DNA from: an uncultured Pelagibacteraceae bacterium
GTDB taxonomy: Bacteria > Pseudomonadota > Alphaproteobacteria > Pelagibacterales > AG-422-B15
Length of the DNA: 64,000 nt
Assembly: GCA_902570675.1 (NCBI GenBank)
Contig: CACFYZ010000002.1
Coordinates: 1 to 64,000, forward strand
Reading direction: 5' to 3'
The translations under genes and the position numbers were made by a program. The notes beneath the pieces are model-generated. The model worked only from the letters and a program-made list of their open reading frames with translations. It was not told where the DNA came from and ran no database searches. The number at the start of each line of letters is the position of its first letter. The stretch's first letter is position 1. Below, piece by piece: positions 8,266 through 19,000 of this stretch.

Positions 8266-10517
8266 TAAAAATTGTATCCTATATCAAAATATAAATTATC
8301 AGTTGTATCAGTTGATACGCTGTCAATTACATTTGCATATACTATATTAATCGGCCCTATTGTTGAGTCCCAATTAAAATTCACTCCTATTGACGATCTC
8401 ATCTTATGATCGTCATTAATAGATGAATATGCTGGATTTTCTAATCCCCATACACTTCCTACATCAACAAACAGAGTGGTTGTAATATCAAACGGCTCAA
8501 TACTTAAATCAATATTTGTTTCAAGAGATGTCAAATAATAGTATTGTCCACCTGTGTATGAATTGCCTGATCTTGGCCCAACTTTGCCTGATTTAAATCC
8601 CCTCAATCTTTTCCCCCCTAAAGTAAAATTTGAGGATAATGGAGCATATTTATCATTATATCCATTAACATTACCAGCCTCTAACTTTAAAGCTCCAATG
8701 AATCTCTCAGAAAGAGGTTTATAAATGTTAAATTCAAAACTATTTTGAATGTAGTAACTTGTACCACCTAATCCAGCTATATCTTGATTTAATTGTATAT
8801 TATATCCTCTTGACGGCTTATATCTACTGTTACGATTATCCAAATTAAGAGTATAACCAAATGCAGATACTGTATCTGTGCCTGCAAGTAATTGTTCATA
8901 TGTGGTAGCTCCTGTATCCGCCTTTACTTTATTAGTGTATAATTCATACCTCATTGACAAAAACCGATTTGATGCCAGTGGAAATCCTGCTGACAAGCCA
9001 AATCCCAGCTCTTCAGTTTCATAATTTACACCAGATGGATCAGAAAAATTACTATATAATTTCGTAGTTAATGATAGTGGCTTATTATTAAAGTAAGGTT
9101 CTGTGAAAGAAATATCATAGAGATTTCTTGTATCTGATAAATTGCCAGAAAAATTTAAGCGTTGACCTTTGCCAAGAAAATTTGTTTCCTTCAAACCAAA
9201 CATTAATGTTGCAGATGTTGAGCTTGAATATCCTGCACCAATTGTTGCCTCTCCGGTGTTTTTTTCCTCTACTTCAACTAAAAGATCAATTTTATCATCA
9301 TAAGTTGTTCTTACTTCATCGATTTCTACGTCAGAAAAAAAACCTAATGCCCTTATAGAATCTTTAGAGTAATTTATAGCATACTTGTTATAGGCATCTC
9401 CTTCTGAAAGAGATATTTCTCTTCGAATTACTCGGTCAATTGTTCTTGTATTTCCAATAATATCTATTTCATTTACGTAAACTCTCGGTCCTTCATTAAG
9501 TAAAAAGTTAACATTTATTAAATTATTTTCATTGTCTTGACTAATTACAGGATTTATTTCTATGAATGAATAACCTTCCACCTCAGCGACTTCTCTGATA
9601 TTTTTTATACCAAGCTTAATTTTACTTGCATCATATAATTCGTTATCTTTAATCGGGATAGTTCTTCTAATTATATCTGAATTTAGCTTTTTTAAGTCAC
9701 TTGTTACTTCGACAGTGCCATAATTATAAAGTTCACCTTCATCAACTTTAATAATAATTTCAAAACTGTTTGAGTTTGGAGTTAACTGTGCAATCGATGA
9801 TAATATTTTAAAATCTGGATAACCCGTATCATTATAAAATTGTGCAATTAATTGTTTATCATATTCAAGTTTATCAGGATCATAGCGTGAGGCAGATGAA
9901 AAGATCCTTAATAGTCTTTTTTCTTTGGTTTTCATCACTGATTTTATCTCAGTTGACGAGTAAACTTTATTGCCAAGAATAATTATATTTGAAACTTCTG
10001 TGATATCTGACTCAGTGATCTCGTAAATTAAATTTACTCTATTATTATTGAGAATTTCTACAGTTGGGTTTATTTCAGTCGATAATCTCCCTGATCTTTG
10101 ATATAGGGTCAGCATCCTTGTAATGTCTTTTTTTACTCTTGATCTAGAATAAACAGACCTCTCTTTTAAAGATATTTCTAGCAATAGATCTTCATCTTTT
10201 ACTTTTTTATTTCCTTCAAATTTTACTAAATTTATAGTTGGATTTTCTTTAACGTATATGTTCAATACATTATCAGTAAATGAAATTTCAATATTACTAA
10301 ATAAATTTGTATCAAATAAATTTTTTAAAATTTTATCACCAAGGTCATCTGTATAATCTTGACCAATAACAACTTCTGAATATGAAATTATGGTATCTAC
10401 ATCTACTCTCTGTTCACCTGATGCTTTAATTTCTAGTATTCTATTATCAGTCGCGTATACCACTGTATTTAGAAAAAAAATAGATATCAATACTATTATA
10501 ATCTTATAATTTTTCAT
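8265..10517 (-). CDS. bamA: Outer membrane protein assembly factor BamA
   Basis: Omp85-family barrel that folds proteins into the outer membrane. The 750-residue protein has a signal peptide at the N-terminus (hydrophobic stretch about 5-22), POTRA repeats over about 25-400, and a C-terminal beta-barrel. The barrel carries an R-L-R-G-F motif near 640 and a final aromatic C-terminal signature ending in Y-N-F. Length is normal for alphaproteobacteria. It is followed by skp and lpxD as expected. Upstream, dxr is only 21 bp away: the site-2 protease gene rseP, usually between dxr and bamA, is not present. Confidence 0.96.
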   Translation of the reverse strand: MKNYKIIIVLISIFFLNTVVYATDNRILEIKASGEQRVDVDTIISYSEVVIGQDYTDDLGDKILKNLFDTNLFSNIEISFTDNVLNIYVKENPTINLVKFEGNKKVKDEDLLLEISLKERSVYSRSRVKKDITRMLTLYQRSGRLSTEINPTVEILNNNRVNLIYEITESDITEVSNIIILGNKVYSSTEIKSVMKTKEKRLLRIFSSASRYDPDKLEYDKQLIAQFYNDTGYPDFKILSSIAQLTPNSNSFEIIIKVDEGELYNYGTVEVTSDLKKLNSDIIRRTIPIKDNELYDASKIKLGIKNIREVAEVEGYSFIEINPVISQDNENNLINVNFLLNEGPRVYVNEIDIIGNTRTIDRVIRREISLSEGDAYNKYAINYSKDSIRALGFFSDVEIDEVRTTYDDKIDLLVEVEEKNTGEATIGAGYSSSTSATLMFGLKETNFLGKGQRLNFSGNLSDTRNLYDISFTEPYFNNKPLSLTTKLYSNFSDPSGVNYETEELGFGLSAGFPLASNRFLSMRYELYTNKVKADTGATTYEQLLAGTDTVSAFGYTLNLDNRNSRYKPSRGYNIQLNQDIAGLGGTSYYIQNSFEFNIYKPLSERFIGALKLEAGNVNGYNDKYAPLSSNFTLGGKRLRGFKSGKVGPRSGNSYTGGQYYYLTSLETNIDLSIEPFDITTTLFVDVGSVWGLENPAYSSINDDHKMRSSIGVNFNWDSTIGPINIVYANVIDSVSTDTTDNLYFDIGYNF

Positions 10518-10538
10518 AATTTTACTATAATGTATTTA

Positions 10539-11687
10539 TTAACCAATAAATAAATTTTTATCAATCCAGCAATTAATATTGTTAATATCATTAATATTTG
10601 GATTTGCTATATTGCTATTTTTATTAAATGTTTTATCAAGATTTATACGATTTAAAGAAATAATATCGGTAAATTTTATTGAACCATTCAGAAATTTATT
10701 TACCAATAATTCATTGATATAATTAAAAGTATTTGGAAACAGCCCCCCTTCGTTCATTACCTCATATCCCAACTTTATGGCTGGAAACCGTTTATTATCT
10801 ATATCATAAAATTCTAAGTTCTTGATTTTCTTTAAATCAAGAACTTTATTAACTTTTGAGTATGTTTCAAATTCAAAAAAAAGTGATGCTATTGGTATTT
10901 GCATACTTGGTTGACTTAGAAGTGCAGTGGTAGATCCATTATTGTAATTGATCATTGCATGAACAATAGCTTGTGGATGTATTATTGCATTAACTTTTTC
11001 TGGCGATAAATCAAAAAAAGATGTTGCCTCAATCAATTCAAGTGCTTTATTCATCATTGTTGCAGAATCAATAGATATTTTTTTTCCCATTTTCCATACT
11101 GGGTGCTTTAAAGCATCTTTAATTGTTATGTCTTTAAATTTACTTAGTTTTAATGACCTAAACGGTCCACCGGTTGCTGTAATTGTTACTGAGTTGAAAG
11201 TGTAATTATTATATTTTGATAAATGATAAATAGCATTGTGCTCTGAATCTAAAGGTATAATTTCAGTATTATATTTATTGGCTAAATTAAATAAATTTTT
11301 TCCTAATGAAATTATACATTCCTTGTTTGCTATACCAATTTTCTTACCCAAGCATACAATTTGTAAGAGTAGGTTCATACCCTCTAGTCCTGAAATTGCA
11401 AAAATAATAAAATCAGTCTTTGGAGTTATTATTTCTTGAAATTGCTTAATATTATCATAAGCTTTTAAGCGAGATGATATTTTTTCTGATTTATTTTTTA
11501 TTTTTTGTGAATTAAATCCAACTTTTTTTATATTAAACTCTTTTGCAATCTTTATTAATTTTTTAATATTTGAATTGCAAGTAACTCCTTCAATATTAAA
11601 TAATTTTGGATTTTTTTTAACTATTGCTAAAGTTGATTGCCCTATACTCCCTGTAGCACCAAATATTACTAAATTTATCTTTTTCAT
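10539..11687 (-). CDS. dxr: 1-deoxy-D-xylulose 5-phosphate reductoisomerase
   Basis: Commits carbon to the MEP isoprenoid pathway, using NADPH and a divalent metal. The G-A-T-G-S-I-G nucleotide loop is at residues 10-16. Metal ligands Asp147 and Glu149 lie in P-L-D-S-E-H-N and Glu217 in N-K-A-L-E-L-I-E-A. The A-T-G-G-P-F-R and H-P-Q-A-I-V-H motifs are also visible. Length (382) is normal. Its start overlaps the cdsA stop (ATGA). UppS, two genes upstream, uses the isoprenoid product of this pathway. Confidence 0.97.
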   Translation of the reverse strand: MKKINLVIFGATGSIGQSTLAIVKKNPKLFNIEGVTCNSNIKKLIKIAKEFNIKKVGFNSQKIKNKSEKISSRLKAYDNIKQFQEIITPKTDFIIFAISGLEGMNLLLQIVCLGKKIGIANKECIISLGKNLFNLANKYNTEIIPLDSEHNAIYHLSKYNNYTFNSVTITATGGPFRSLKLSKFKDITIKDALKHPVWKMGKKISIDSATMMNKALELIEATSFFDLSPEKVNAIIHPQAIVHAMINYNNGSTTALLSQPSMQIPIASLFFEFETYSKVNKVLDLKKIKNLEFYDIDNKRFPAIKLGYEVMNEGGLFPNTFNYINELLVNKFLNGSIKFTDIISLNRINLDKTFNKNSNIANPNINDINNINCWIDKNLFIG

Positions 11688-12334
11688 ATGGAAGAAATAA
11701 TTTGGAAAATATTAAATACAAAAAAAACACCAATAAAAGAGTCCATTCTATCTAAAAGCCCCCCATGTCCAGGCATTATATTCCCACTATCTTTTACATC
11801 AGCAATTCTTTTGACCAAGGAAGCAATCATGTCTCCAAAAAAGGCAGAAAAAATAATAACTATAACAAAAAAAATCGAGGTTTCCGATAAGTAAGGTATG
11901 TAAGTCTCAGCAATTTTTACAACAAAGAGTGTTATAACTATACCACTGATGAGTCCACTTATTGTTTTACCTGAACTTACTTTTGGGAATAATTTTCTCC
12001 CTCCAATAATTTTACCTCCTAAATATGAAAATGTGTCAAACAGCCAAATAATTATAATAATTTTAATAAATAATATTTTAAGTATAGGGGCAGTAATTTG
12101 AAGAATTAAAAAAGAAAAAAAAATAAATATTACGGCAAGTATAAAAATATTAATGACGAATTTATTTGTATTATTTTTCATTTTATCTAATTCAAATAAA
12201 ATAATCGAATTGATAATTAAAAAAACTAATAAGGCTAAATAATTATTTAACAATAATGGAGCAATTATTAAGGGGACGAATACTAAAACAGAAACTATCC
12301 TCTTAAATAATTCTTGATTAAACAGTTCTTTCAC
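11684..12334 (-). CDS. cdsA: Phosphatidate cytidylyltransferase
   Basis: Makes CDP-diacylglycerol, the precursor of all major phospholipids, in the inner membrane. The 216-residue protein has several hydrophobic membrane segments and the family signature near the C-terminus: S-L-V-K-R, then K-D-x-G, then P-G-H-G-G-L-L-D-R-M-D. It is shorter than the usual 260-280 residues, with the reduction in the N-terminal membrane part. The signature is complete, so it should be active. It overlaps uppS and dxr by ATGA motifs. Confidence 0.93.
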   Translation of the reverse strand: MKELFNQELFKRIVSVLVFVPLIIAPLLLNNYLALLVFLIINSIILFELDKMKNNTNKFVINIFILAVIFIFFSFLILQITAPILKILFIKIIIIIWLFDTFSYLGGKIIGGRKLFPKVSSGKTISGLISGIVITLFVVKIAETYIPYLSETSIFFVIVIIFSAFFGDMIASLVKRIADVKDSGNIMPGHGGLLDRMDSFIGVFFVFNIFQIISSI

Positions 12335-13026
12335 TTGCCTAGCTTTCTAGCTCTTTGAGAATATGCGTGAAGTATATAATTTAGATGTCTTAATTTAAAA
12401 TCTGGCCATAACGTTTTTGTAAAATAAAGTTCTGCATATGCACTTTGCCAAAGCATAAAATTACTAAGTCTTTGTTCTCCACCAGTCCTAATTATTAAAT
12501 CTGGATCATGGGAATTCTTTGTATACAAATAATCACGAATATTTTGTGCTCTTTTTTTGTTTTTTATCATTTTTGTAAATGCATCACTTATTTCTTTTCG
12601 TGATCCATAATTAAACATTAAGTTAATAAATGTACCGCTATTTAACTTTGTACGCTCGGTTACTAAATCAATAATTTTTTTTATTCTTCTCGATAAATTA
12701 TCTTTTGAACCATAATGTCTAATTACAAGATTGTTATCATCTGCTGTATTTGAAAAATTCTCATAAAACTCCTCTATTAAAGAAAAAAGGTTATTAATCT
12801 CGTATGGTGATCTTTTCCAGTTTTCTGTCGAAAATACATAAAAAGAAATTTCCCTAATGTTATAATCAAGTTTACGTAGTGATTTGCAGATTTGAATACA
12901 ATTTTTTATTCCAGTCTCGTGACCTTTTTTTTTACTGACTTTATTTTTCAATGCCCATCTGCCATTGCCATCCATTATTACGGCAACATGATTAATTGAT
13001 TTTTTTTGATTAGATAAGCGACCCAC
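12331..13026 (-). CDS. uppS: Undecaprenyl diphosphate synthase
   Basis: cis-Prenyltransferase that makes the C55 carrier lipid for peptidoglycan and other envelope sugars. The D-G-N-G-R-W motif lies at about residues 19-24. The C-terminal R-T-G-G-E-Q-R-L-S-N-F segment and the A-Y-A-E-L-Y-F run complete the active site. Length (231) is normal. Its TGA overlaps the cdsA ATG, and it lies 6 bp after frr. The frr-uppS-cdsA-dxr order is standard for proteobacteria. Confidence 0.96.
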   Translation of the reverse strand: MGRLSNQKKSINHVAVIMDGNGRWALKNKVSKKKGHETGIKNCIQICKSLRKLDYNIREISFYVFSTENWKRSPYEINNLFSLIEEFYENFSNTADDNNLVIRHYGSKDNLSRRIKKIIDLVTERTKLNSGTFINLMFNYGSRKEISDAFTKMIKNKKRAQNIRDYLYTKNSHDPDLIIRTGGEQRLSNFMLWQSAYAELYFTKTLWPDFKLRHLNYILHAYSQRARKLGK

Positions 13027-13032
13027 AATAAG

Positions 13033-13590
13033 TCAAATCTTTTTTAAATCTTCTTCTTTTGACTTTAATATATCATCAATACTATTTATTTGCGAAGTAG
13101 TTATAGACTCAATGTTATCTTGGAATTTTTTAGAGTCATCTTGACCTATTTCTTTATCTTTTTCCAATTTTTTAACTTTTTCAATTCCATCGCGCCTAAT
13201 ATTTCTTATTGCGATTTTTGTATTTTCTGAAATCTTCCCAGCCATTTTTAAGAACTCGACTCTTCTTTCCTCAGTAAGTTGAGGCAATGGTAGTCTTATT
13301 AAATTACCCTCAACCAATGGATTTATTCCTAAATCAGATTCTCTTATAGCTTTATCAACTAAAGTCACGTTTGCTTGATCCCACACATCAATATTTATTG
13401 TTCGAGCATCTGGTGTTGTTATATTTCCTATTTGGTTAATACTCATTTTTTGCCCATACGTTTCTACTTTTATTGAGTCAAGCATGCTTGGAGAAGCTCT
13501 GCCAGCTCTGATACCTGCCATTTCACTCCTTGCGGATTGAACAGATGATATCATTCTCACCTCTAAGTCATTTTTTATCTCTTCAAACAT
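13033..13590 (-). CDS. frr: Ribosome recycling factor
   Basis: Splits post-termination ribosomes together with EF-G. The 185-residue protein has the two-domain family pattern: a helix with A-G-I-R-A-G-R-A-S-P-S near 26-36, the small beta domain, and the R-R-D-G segment in the returning helix around 149-152. Length is exactly typical. It shares a base with the end of pyrH and sits in the rpsB-tsf-pyrH-frr cluster found across bacteria. Confidence 0.97.
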   Translation of the reverse strand: MFEEIKNDLEVRMISSVQSARSEMAGIRAGRASPSMLDSIKVETYGQKMSINQIGNITTPDARTINIDVWDQANVTLVDKAIRESDLGINPLVEGNLIRLPLPQLTEERRVEFLKMAGKISENTKIAIRNIRRDGIEKVKKLEKDKEIGQDDSKKFQDNIESITTSQINSIDDILKSKEEDLKKI

Positions 13591-14303
13591 TATCTAATCT
13601 CTGAAAATTTTAATTCATTATTATACACTTTTTTTAAGCAATTTTTCTCTAAAATAGAGAAAATTCTAATTGGAATTCTGTTTTCTCTTGCAATACTTAT
13701 TGCTGCACTATCCATTACTGCTAAATTTTTTGATAAGTAAGTAGTATATGAAATTGAAGGGTATTTCTTTGCTTTTCTGAATTTTTTTGGATCTTTATCA
13801 TAAATTCCATCAACTTGGGTGGCCTTATATATATATGAACAATCTAGCTCAGCAGCTCTCAAAGCCGCAGCAGTGTCAGTTGAAAAATATGGATTACCTG
13901 TGCCTGCAGCACAAATAACTATTCTATTTTTCTGCATATGTCTTATTGCTCTTCTGCGGATGTATGTTTCACATACAGATTGTATTGGAAAGGCAGACAT
14001 AACTCTTGTATCAAGGCCTATTTTTTCAAGTGAATTCTGTAATGCTAAACTATTCATTACAGTAGCTAACATGCCCATATAATCAGCATTAGCCCTATCC
14101 ATTCCCTTAGCTGAAGCTGCAAGTCCTCGAAAAATATTTCCGCCACCAATAACTATGCAAATTTCTAAATTTTCTTTTCTTAATGATTGGATGTTTTTAG
14201 ATAGTTTATCAACTGTAGACAGCTCAATACCGTATTTACCTTTACCCATAAGAGACTCTCCGGATAACTTAATAAGTATCCGTTCTTTATTTTTTTTAGC
14301 CAT
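13590..14303 (-). CDS. pyrH: UMP kinase
   Basis: Phosphorylates UMP to UDP for pyrimidine nucleotide supply; active as a hexamer of amino-acid-kinase-fold subunits. The K-L-S-G-E-S-L-M-G ATP-site start, the I-V-I-G-G-G-N-I-F-R-G loop, the A-A-G-T-G-N-P-Y-F-S-T-D-T-A-A segment and the K-A-T-Q-V-D-G-I-Y-D run are all present. The protein is 237 residues, standard length. The gap to tsf is 2 bp. Confidence 0.97.
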   Translation of the reverse strand: MAKKNKERILIKLSGESLMGKGKYGIELSTVDKLSKNIQSLRKENLEICIVIGGGNIFRGLAASAKGMDRANADYMGMLATVMNSLALQNSLEKIGLDTRVMSAFPIQSVCETYIRRRAIRHMQKNRIVICAAGTGNPYFSTDTAAALRAAELDCSYIYKATQVDGIYDKDPKKFRKAKKYPSISYTTYLSKNLAVMDSAAISIARENRIPIRIFSILEKNCLKKVYNNELKFSEIR

Positions 14304-14305
14304 GA

Positions 14306-15133
14306 TTATGATCCTATTTCGAATCGAATAAATTTCTTTATAGAAATGTTGACATTTTTCTCTTTAGAAATTTTATCTAGATATTCTGATACGCTTACTG
14401 ATGGATCTATTACAAATTTTTGACCTAGAAGAGTATTTTCGTTAATAAATTTGGATATTTTACCATCCATCATTTTTGCTTGAATATCGTCTGATTTCCC
14501 AGAGTCTTTAAGTTGTTGTTTAATGATCTCTTTTTCAGACTCGATCAGATTAAGATCAAAATCATTCTTTGAAATTGACACTGGGTTTAAGGCAGCGATA
14601 TGCATACACATATTTTTACCTACTTCATTTGCATTTTCCAATTCCGTATCTAAATCTACCAAAACACCAATCTTACCTAATCCTTCACCAGCACTATTAT
14701 GAATATAACTAAATACATTTCCTTCAATACACTCATAACGTTTAAAAACTATATTTTCACCAATTTTAGCTACAGCTTCATTTATTAAATCTGTAGATTG
14801 TTTACTCATTTCGTCTTTATCAGAGAAGTTGGATAATGTTATATCTAAGATTGATCTTACCAAATTTTGAAATTCAGCATTTCTTGAAACAAAATCAGTT
14901 TCCGAATTTATTTCAATAATTGCCGCTTTATTGTCTGTACACTTTATCCCAATTAAACCTTCATTTGCATCTCTAGAAGATTTCTTTTCAGCTTTTGCAA
15001 TACCTTTTTCTCTCAATAACTTAAAGGCTAAATCTAAATCACCATTCGACTCAGATAGAGCTGTTTTGCATTCCATCATTCCAGCGCCAGAGATTTTTCT
15101 TAGTTCTTGGACTTCCTTAGCACTAACTGCCAT
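14306..15133 (-). CDS. tsf: Translation elongation factor Ts
   Basis: Exchanges GDP for GTP on EF-Tu. The N-terminal UBA-like domain (V-Q-E-L-R-K-I-S-G-A-G-M-M-E-C-K) and the core T-D-F-V-S-R-N nucleotide-exchange motif are clear. The frame also has an ATG at 15142. I chose 15133 (M-A-V-S-A-K) because it matches the usual EF-Ts start; neither start has a strong Shine-Dalgarno. The gene overlaps the end of rpsB by 11 bp, so coupling to rpsB translation is likely. The protein (275 residues from this start) is near the usual length. Confidence 0.94.
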   Translation of the reverse strand: MAVSAKEVQELRKISGAGMMECKTALSESNGDLDLAFKLLREKGIAKAEKKSSRDANEGLIGIKCTDNKAAIIEINSETDFVSRNAEFQNLVRSILDITLSNFSDKDEMSKQSTDLINEAVAKIGENIVFKRYECIEGNVFSYIHNSAGEGLGKIGVLVDLDTELENANEVGKNMCMHIAALNPVSISKNDFDLNLIESEKEIIKQQLKDSGKSDDIQAKMMDGKISKFINENTLLGQKFVIDPSVSVSEYLDKISKEKNVNISIKKFIRFEIGS

Positions 15134-15917
15134 TTTGTTCATTTACATTGTTTGAATTTACATTCATTTCAGAACTCACATTCTCTTCACGTATTTCAGG
15201 TTGATCTAATTTTTTGCTTTCTTGAAAACTAATTTCATTATTTGAAGAATTAATTGTTTCTCTGATCAAATTGCAATAAAGATCTATAGATCTACGCGAG
15301 TCATCATTACCTGGAATTGGGTAGTCAATCAAATCAGGATCACAATTGGTATCCACAATTCCAATAATAGGTATATTCAAATGATTTGCTTCAGAGACAG
15401 CAATGTGTTCTAGTTTAGTATCAATGATGAACAACAAGTCTGGTGATTTTTTCATTTCACTAATACCGCTTAGTGATTTTACTAATTTTTCGTGTTGATT
15501 AGATATCTTTAATATTTCTTTTTTGGTAAATTCATTATTTGGATTTGATTTAAGTGTCTCTAACTCTTTCATTTTCTTTATCGATTTTGTAATTGTCGAC
15601 CAGTTTGTTAACATTCCTCCTAGCCATCTATGATTTACAAAATACTGATTAGTATCTTTTGCTAAATCTGCAATTTTAGATGCTGCTTGTTTTTTTGTTG
15701 CAACAAAGAGAACCTTGCCACCTTTAGAAACAACACCATCTATTACTGCAAGGGCTTCTTGCATCATTTGAACAGTTTGATTTAAATTAATTATATGAAC
15801 ATTTTCTCTTGTGCTATGTATATATTTTAACATTTTAGGATTCCATCTTTGTGATTTGTGTCCAAAGTGAACTCCCGCATCAACGAGATCTTTAAGAATT
15901 ACATTAGGTATACTCAT
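15123..15917 (-). CDS. rpsB: 30S ribosomal protein S2
   Basis: Component of the small ribosomal subunit. The protein of 264 residues shows the S2 signatures: a start with L-V-D-A-G-V-H-F-G-H, then W-N-P-K-M, then the H-R-W-L-G-G-M-L-T-N-W run, and later I-P-I-I-G-I-V-D-T-N-C-D-P. The last 35 residues are an acidic and asparagine-rich tail beyond the conserved fold. A G-G-A-G-A-A Shine-Dalgarno lies about 7 nt before the ATG. The 128-bp upstream gap contains a hairpin that could be a leader. Confidence 0.96.
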   Translation of the reverse strand: MSIPNVILKDLVDAGVHFGHKSQRWNPKMLKYIHSTRENVHIINLNQTVQMMQEALAVIDGVVSKGGKVLFVATKKQAASKIADLAKDTNQYFVNHRWLGGMLTNWSTITKSIKKMKELETLKSNPNNEFTKKEILKISNQHEKLVKSLSGISEMKKSPDLLFIIDTKLEHIAVSEANHLNIPIIGIVDTNCDPDLIDYPIPGNDDSRRSIDLYCNLIRETINSSNNEISFQESKKLDQPEIREENVSSEMNVNSNNVNEQNGS

Positions 15918-15970
15918 TATATTTTCTCCGGTTATTCATCCACAGCAATTTGACCTTTATCAAGGACCGG

Positions 15971-15990
15971 ACAGCAAACGCTATCGCTGT
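15971..15990 (-). promoter_or_regulatory. Hairpin in the rpsB leader (candidate autoregulatory element)
   Basis: Read on the minus strand, ACAGCGA pairs with TTGCTGT around a six-base loop (TAGCGT), a 7-bp stem with one G-U pair. It lies about 54 nt before the rpsB start, in the 128-bp gap after dnaE, and has no T-run, so it is not an intrinsic terminator. S2 leaders that bind S2 and regulate rpsB are known in other bacteria. Whether this is one is inference. A weak promoter-like TTGAAT-17-TAAATC lies upstream of it. Confidence 0.3.
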
Positions 15991-16045
15991 GTGATTAATT
16001 ATGGAAGTGATTTACACGAAACCAATTATCAATTCAACAAGTAAA

Positions 16046-19000
16046 TTAAATGAGGTCAATCTTTTTAACACCATTAAGATTTTTCATCTTACTGATCATT
16101 TCTGAACTTATTTCGAACTGGCCAGGGATCTTAAGTAATTGATTATTAATGATTATTTGAACATTGCTCTTGCCCCTAATCCATTTTAATTTTGATAGCT
16201 CATCTTTTGAAAAATTACCATCTGTGTAAATACTGACTGTTTGTTGGGCTGAAGTAACCTGTTTTACATCTGCAGCAAAATTTTTTGTATCTATTTTTTC
16301 TAGATCATCAAATTTGAATACTTTTTTGAGTTCACCTCTGAGAGTCCCATTTTGTGTACTAAAGTCTACACCTACAATAAACGACTCTCCTTCATTTAGT
16401 ATGTCACGATACTTTCTTAAATTACTTTCAAATATAATTAATTCATAGATTGATGTGAGATCTGAAAAATTAAGAAAAGCATAACTATTACCTCTCGCTG
16501 ACCTTTTTTCTTTCTTTGTTAATAGCGTGCCACTTAATAAAATATCTTTTTGATCATGATATTTACTATTACTTTTTATGTCTGAAAATGATTTGATAAA
16601 TAATTTATCAAAATTAGCTTTATATTGTTCTAGCGGATGACCAGATAAATAAAACCCTAACATTTCATATTCTTTCATAAGTTTATAACCTGTATCCCAC
16701 TCACTTTCAGAAGTTAATTGTATTACTGGTAAAGTTTCGCTACCAAACATATCACCTTGATTGGTCGCACTACTCTCCTTAAAAGATTTATGAAATTTTA
16801 CGATATCAGAGGCTTGATTAAATATTACAGATCTGTGAATTTTAAATTGATCAAATGCCCCGGCGCAAGCTAGAGCTTCTAGTGTTTTTTTATTAATAAT
16901 TGAGTTATCGGACCTATTTATAAAATCATTGAAGTCTTTAAAGGGACCATTTTTTTTTCTTTCCCTAACAAGTTCCTTCATGGAATCTATTCCAACGTTT
17001 TTTATTGCCCCTAATGCATATAAAATTGAGCTATTTTTTCTTGCAAAGTATGGATCAGATTGGTTTATATCTGGTGGGCTTAGTAATATATTGAGCCTAC
17101 TTAATTCCTGCTGAAAAATAGATATTTTATCAGTGTTATTAATGTCCAGTGTCATTGAAGCAGCGAAAAATTCAATTGGATAATGTGTTTTTAAATATGC
17201 AGTTTGAAATGCAATCATTGCGTATGCAGCAGCATGGCTTTTATTAAACCCATAATCAGCAAATTTTGACAAAAGATCAAATATTGTAAGCGCTTCATTT
17301 GGCTTGATATTTTTTTGCCCACATCCGTCTACAAACCTTTGTTTTTGAGCATTCATTTCTTTTTGAATTTTTTTACCCATTGCCCTTCTTAACAAATCGG
17401 CTTCTCCGTCAGAATAGCCAGAGAGCTCTCTTGCTACACCCATCACTTGCTCTTGATATATTACAACTCCATATGTCTCTTTAAGTAAATTTTCTAAAAG
17501 AGGGTGAATATAATCTGGCTTTTCTCTCTCATGCTTTCTTTCAATATAAGCAGGTATGTTTGCCATTGGCCCTGGCCGGTATAGAGCAACAATTGCTATT
17601 ATATCTTCAAACTTATCTGGTTTTAATTGCTTGAGAGTTTCTTTCATCCCAGCACTTTCAAGCTGAAAAATTCCAGTAGTCTCGCCTGTGCTTAAAAGTT
17701 CGTATGTTTTTTTGTCCTCGATTTCAATTTTATCAATGTTAAATTGAGGATTACTAATTTGAATAATTTTTATGCATTTATCTATTAGCGTAAGAGTTTT
17801 TAAACCTAAAAAATCAAATTTAACTAACCCAGCATTTTCAACCCACTTCATATCAAATTGTGTTAAATAGATATTACTTTCAGGGTCGCTATAAAGTGGT
17901 ACATCTTGATAAATTTTATCTTTTGATATCACAACTCCCGCGGCATGAATTGACACGTGTCTTTTTAAACCTTCTAATTTTAGAGAAATATCTAACAATT
18001 GTTTTACTTTTTCATCTCTTGCAGCTTCCTCACTCAACTTTGGTTCTTCATCAATATACTTTTGAAGTGTCATTGGCCTTGATGGATCAAAAGGCATAAG
18101 TTTACAAAGATAATCTACTTGGCCATAAGGTATACCTAAGACTCTCCCTACATCCCTTATGACGGCTCTGGCTTGTAGTTTTCCAAAGGTTATAATCTGG
18201 GCAACATTGTGATTGCCATATTTTTTATGAACATATTCTAGAACTTTGTCTCTACCATCTCTACAAAAGTCTATATCGAAATCTGGCAAAGATACCCTCT
18301 CAGGATTCAGAAAGCGTTCAAAAATTAGTCCAAATTTAATTGGATCTAAATCGGTAATTTCTAAACACCAAGCTACAAGTGATCCAGCTCCCGATCCCCT
18401 ACCCGGGCCAACAGGAATATCGTTATTTTTGGCCCATTTAATGAAGTCAGATACTATTAAAAAATAACCCTCATACTTCATGTTCGTAATTATTTTTAAC
18501 TCTTTATCAAGCCTTTGCTGATAATGCTGCGTAATTTTTTTCTGGTCTTCTGTGGTTTGATGCTCTTGTTTAAACTTGAAATCTAATCTTTTTGTTAGTC
18601 CATCGAATGATAGCTTATTTAATAACATTTTTTCTTTGTCTAGATCTTTATCAAAAACCGGGAGTATGGGCATCTTTGTGTTTGGTCTATGAGAACATCT
18701 TTGTGCGATCTCAAGTGTATTATTAATAGCTTCAGGCAAATCAATAAATAACTCAGACATTTCTTCTTGTGATTTAAAATAGTGTTCACTAGATAGTTTA
18801 TTTCTGTCAAGTTGAGATACATATAGTTTTTTTTCTATACACATTAATGCGTCATGTGCCTCATAATATTCAGGTCCTTCAAAGTAAACATCATTTGTTG
18901 CTACTAAAGGTACATGATGATCATTAGCTAAATTTAAAATCGAATTTTCATTTAAGCGATAATTCGACTTACCTAGTCTTTGGATTTCTATATAAAAATT

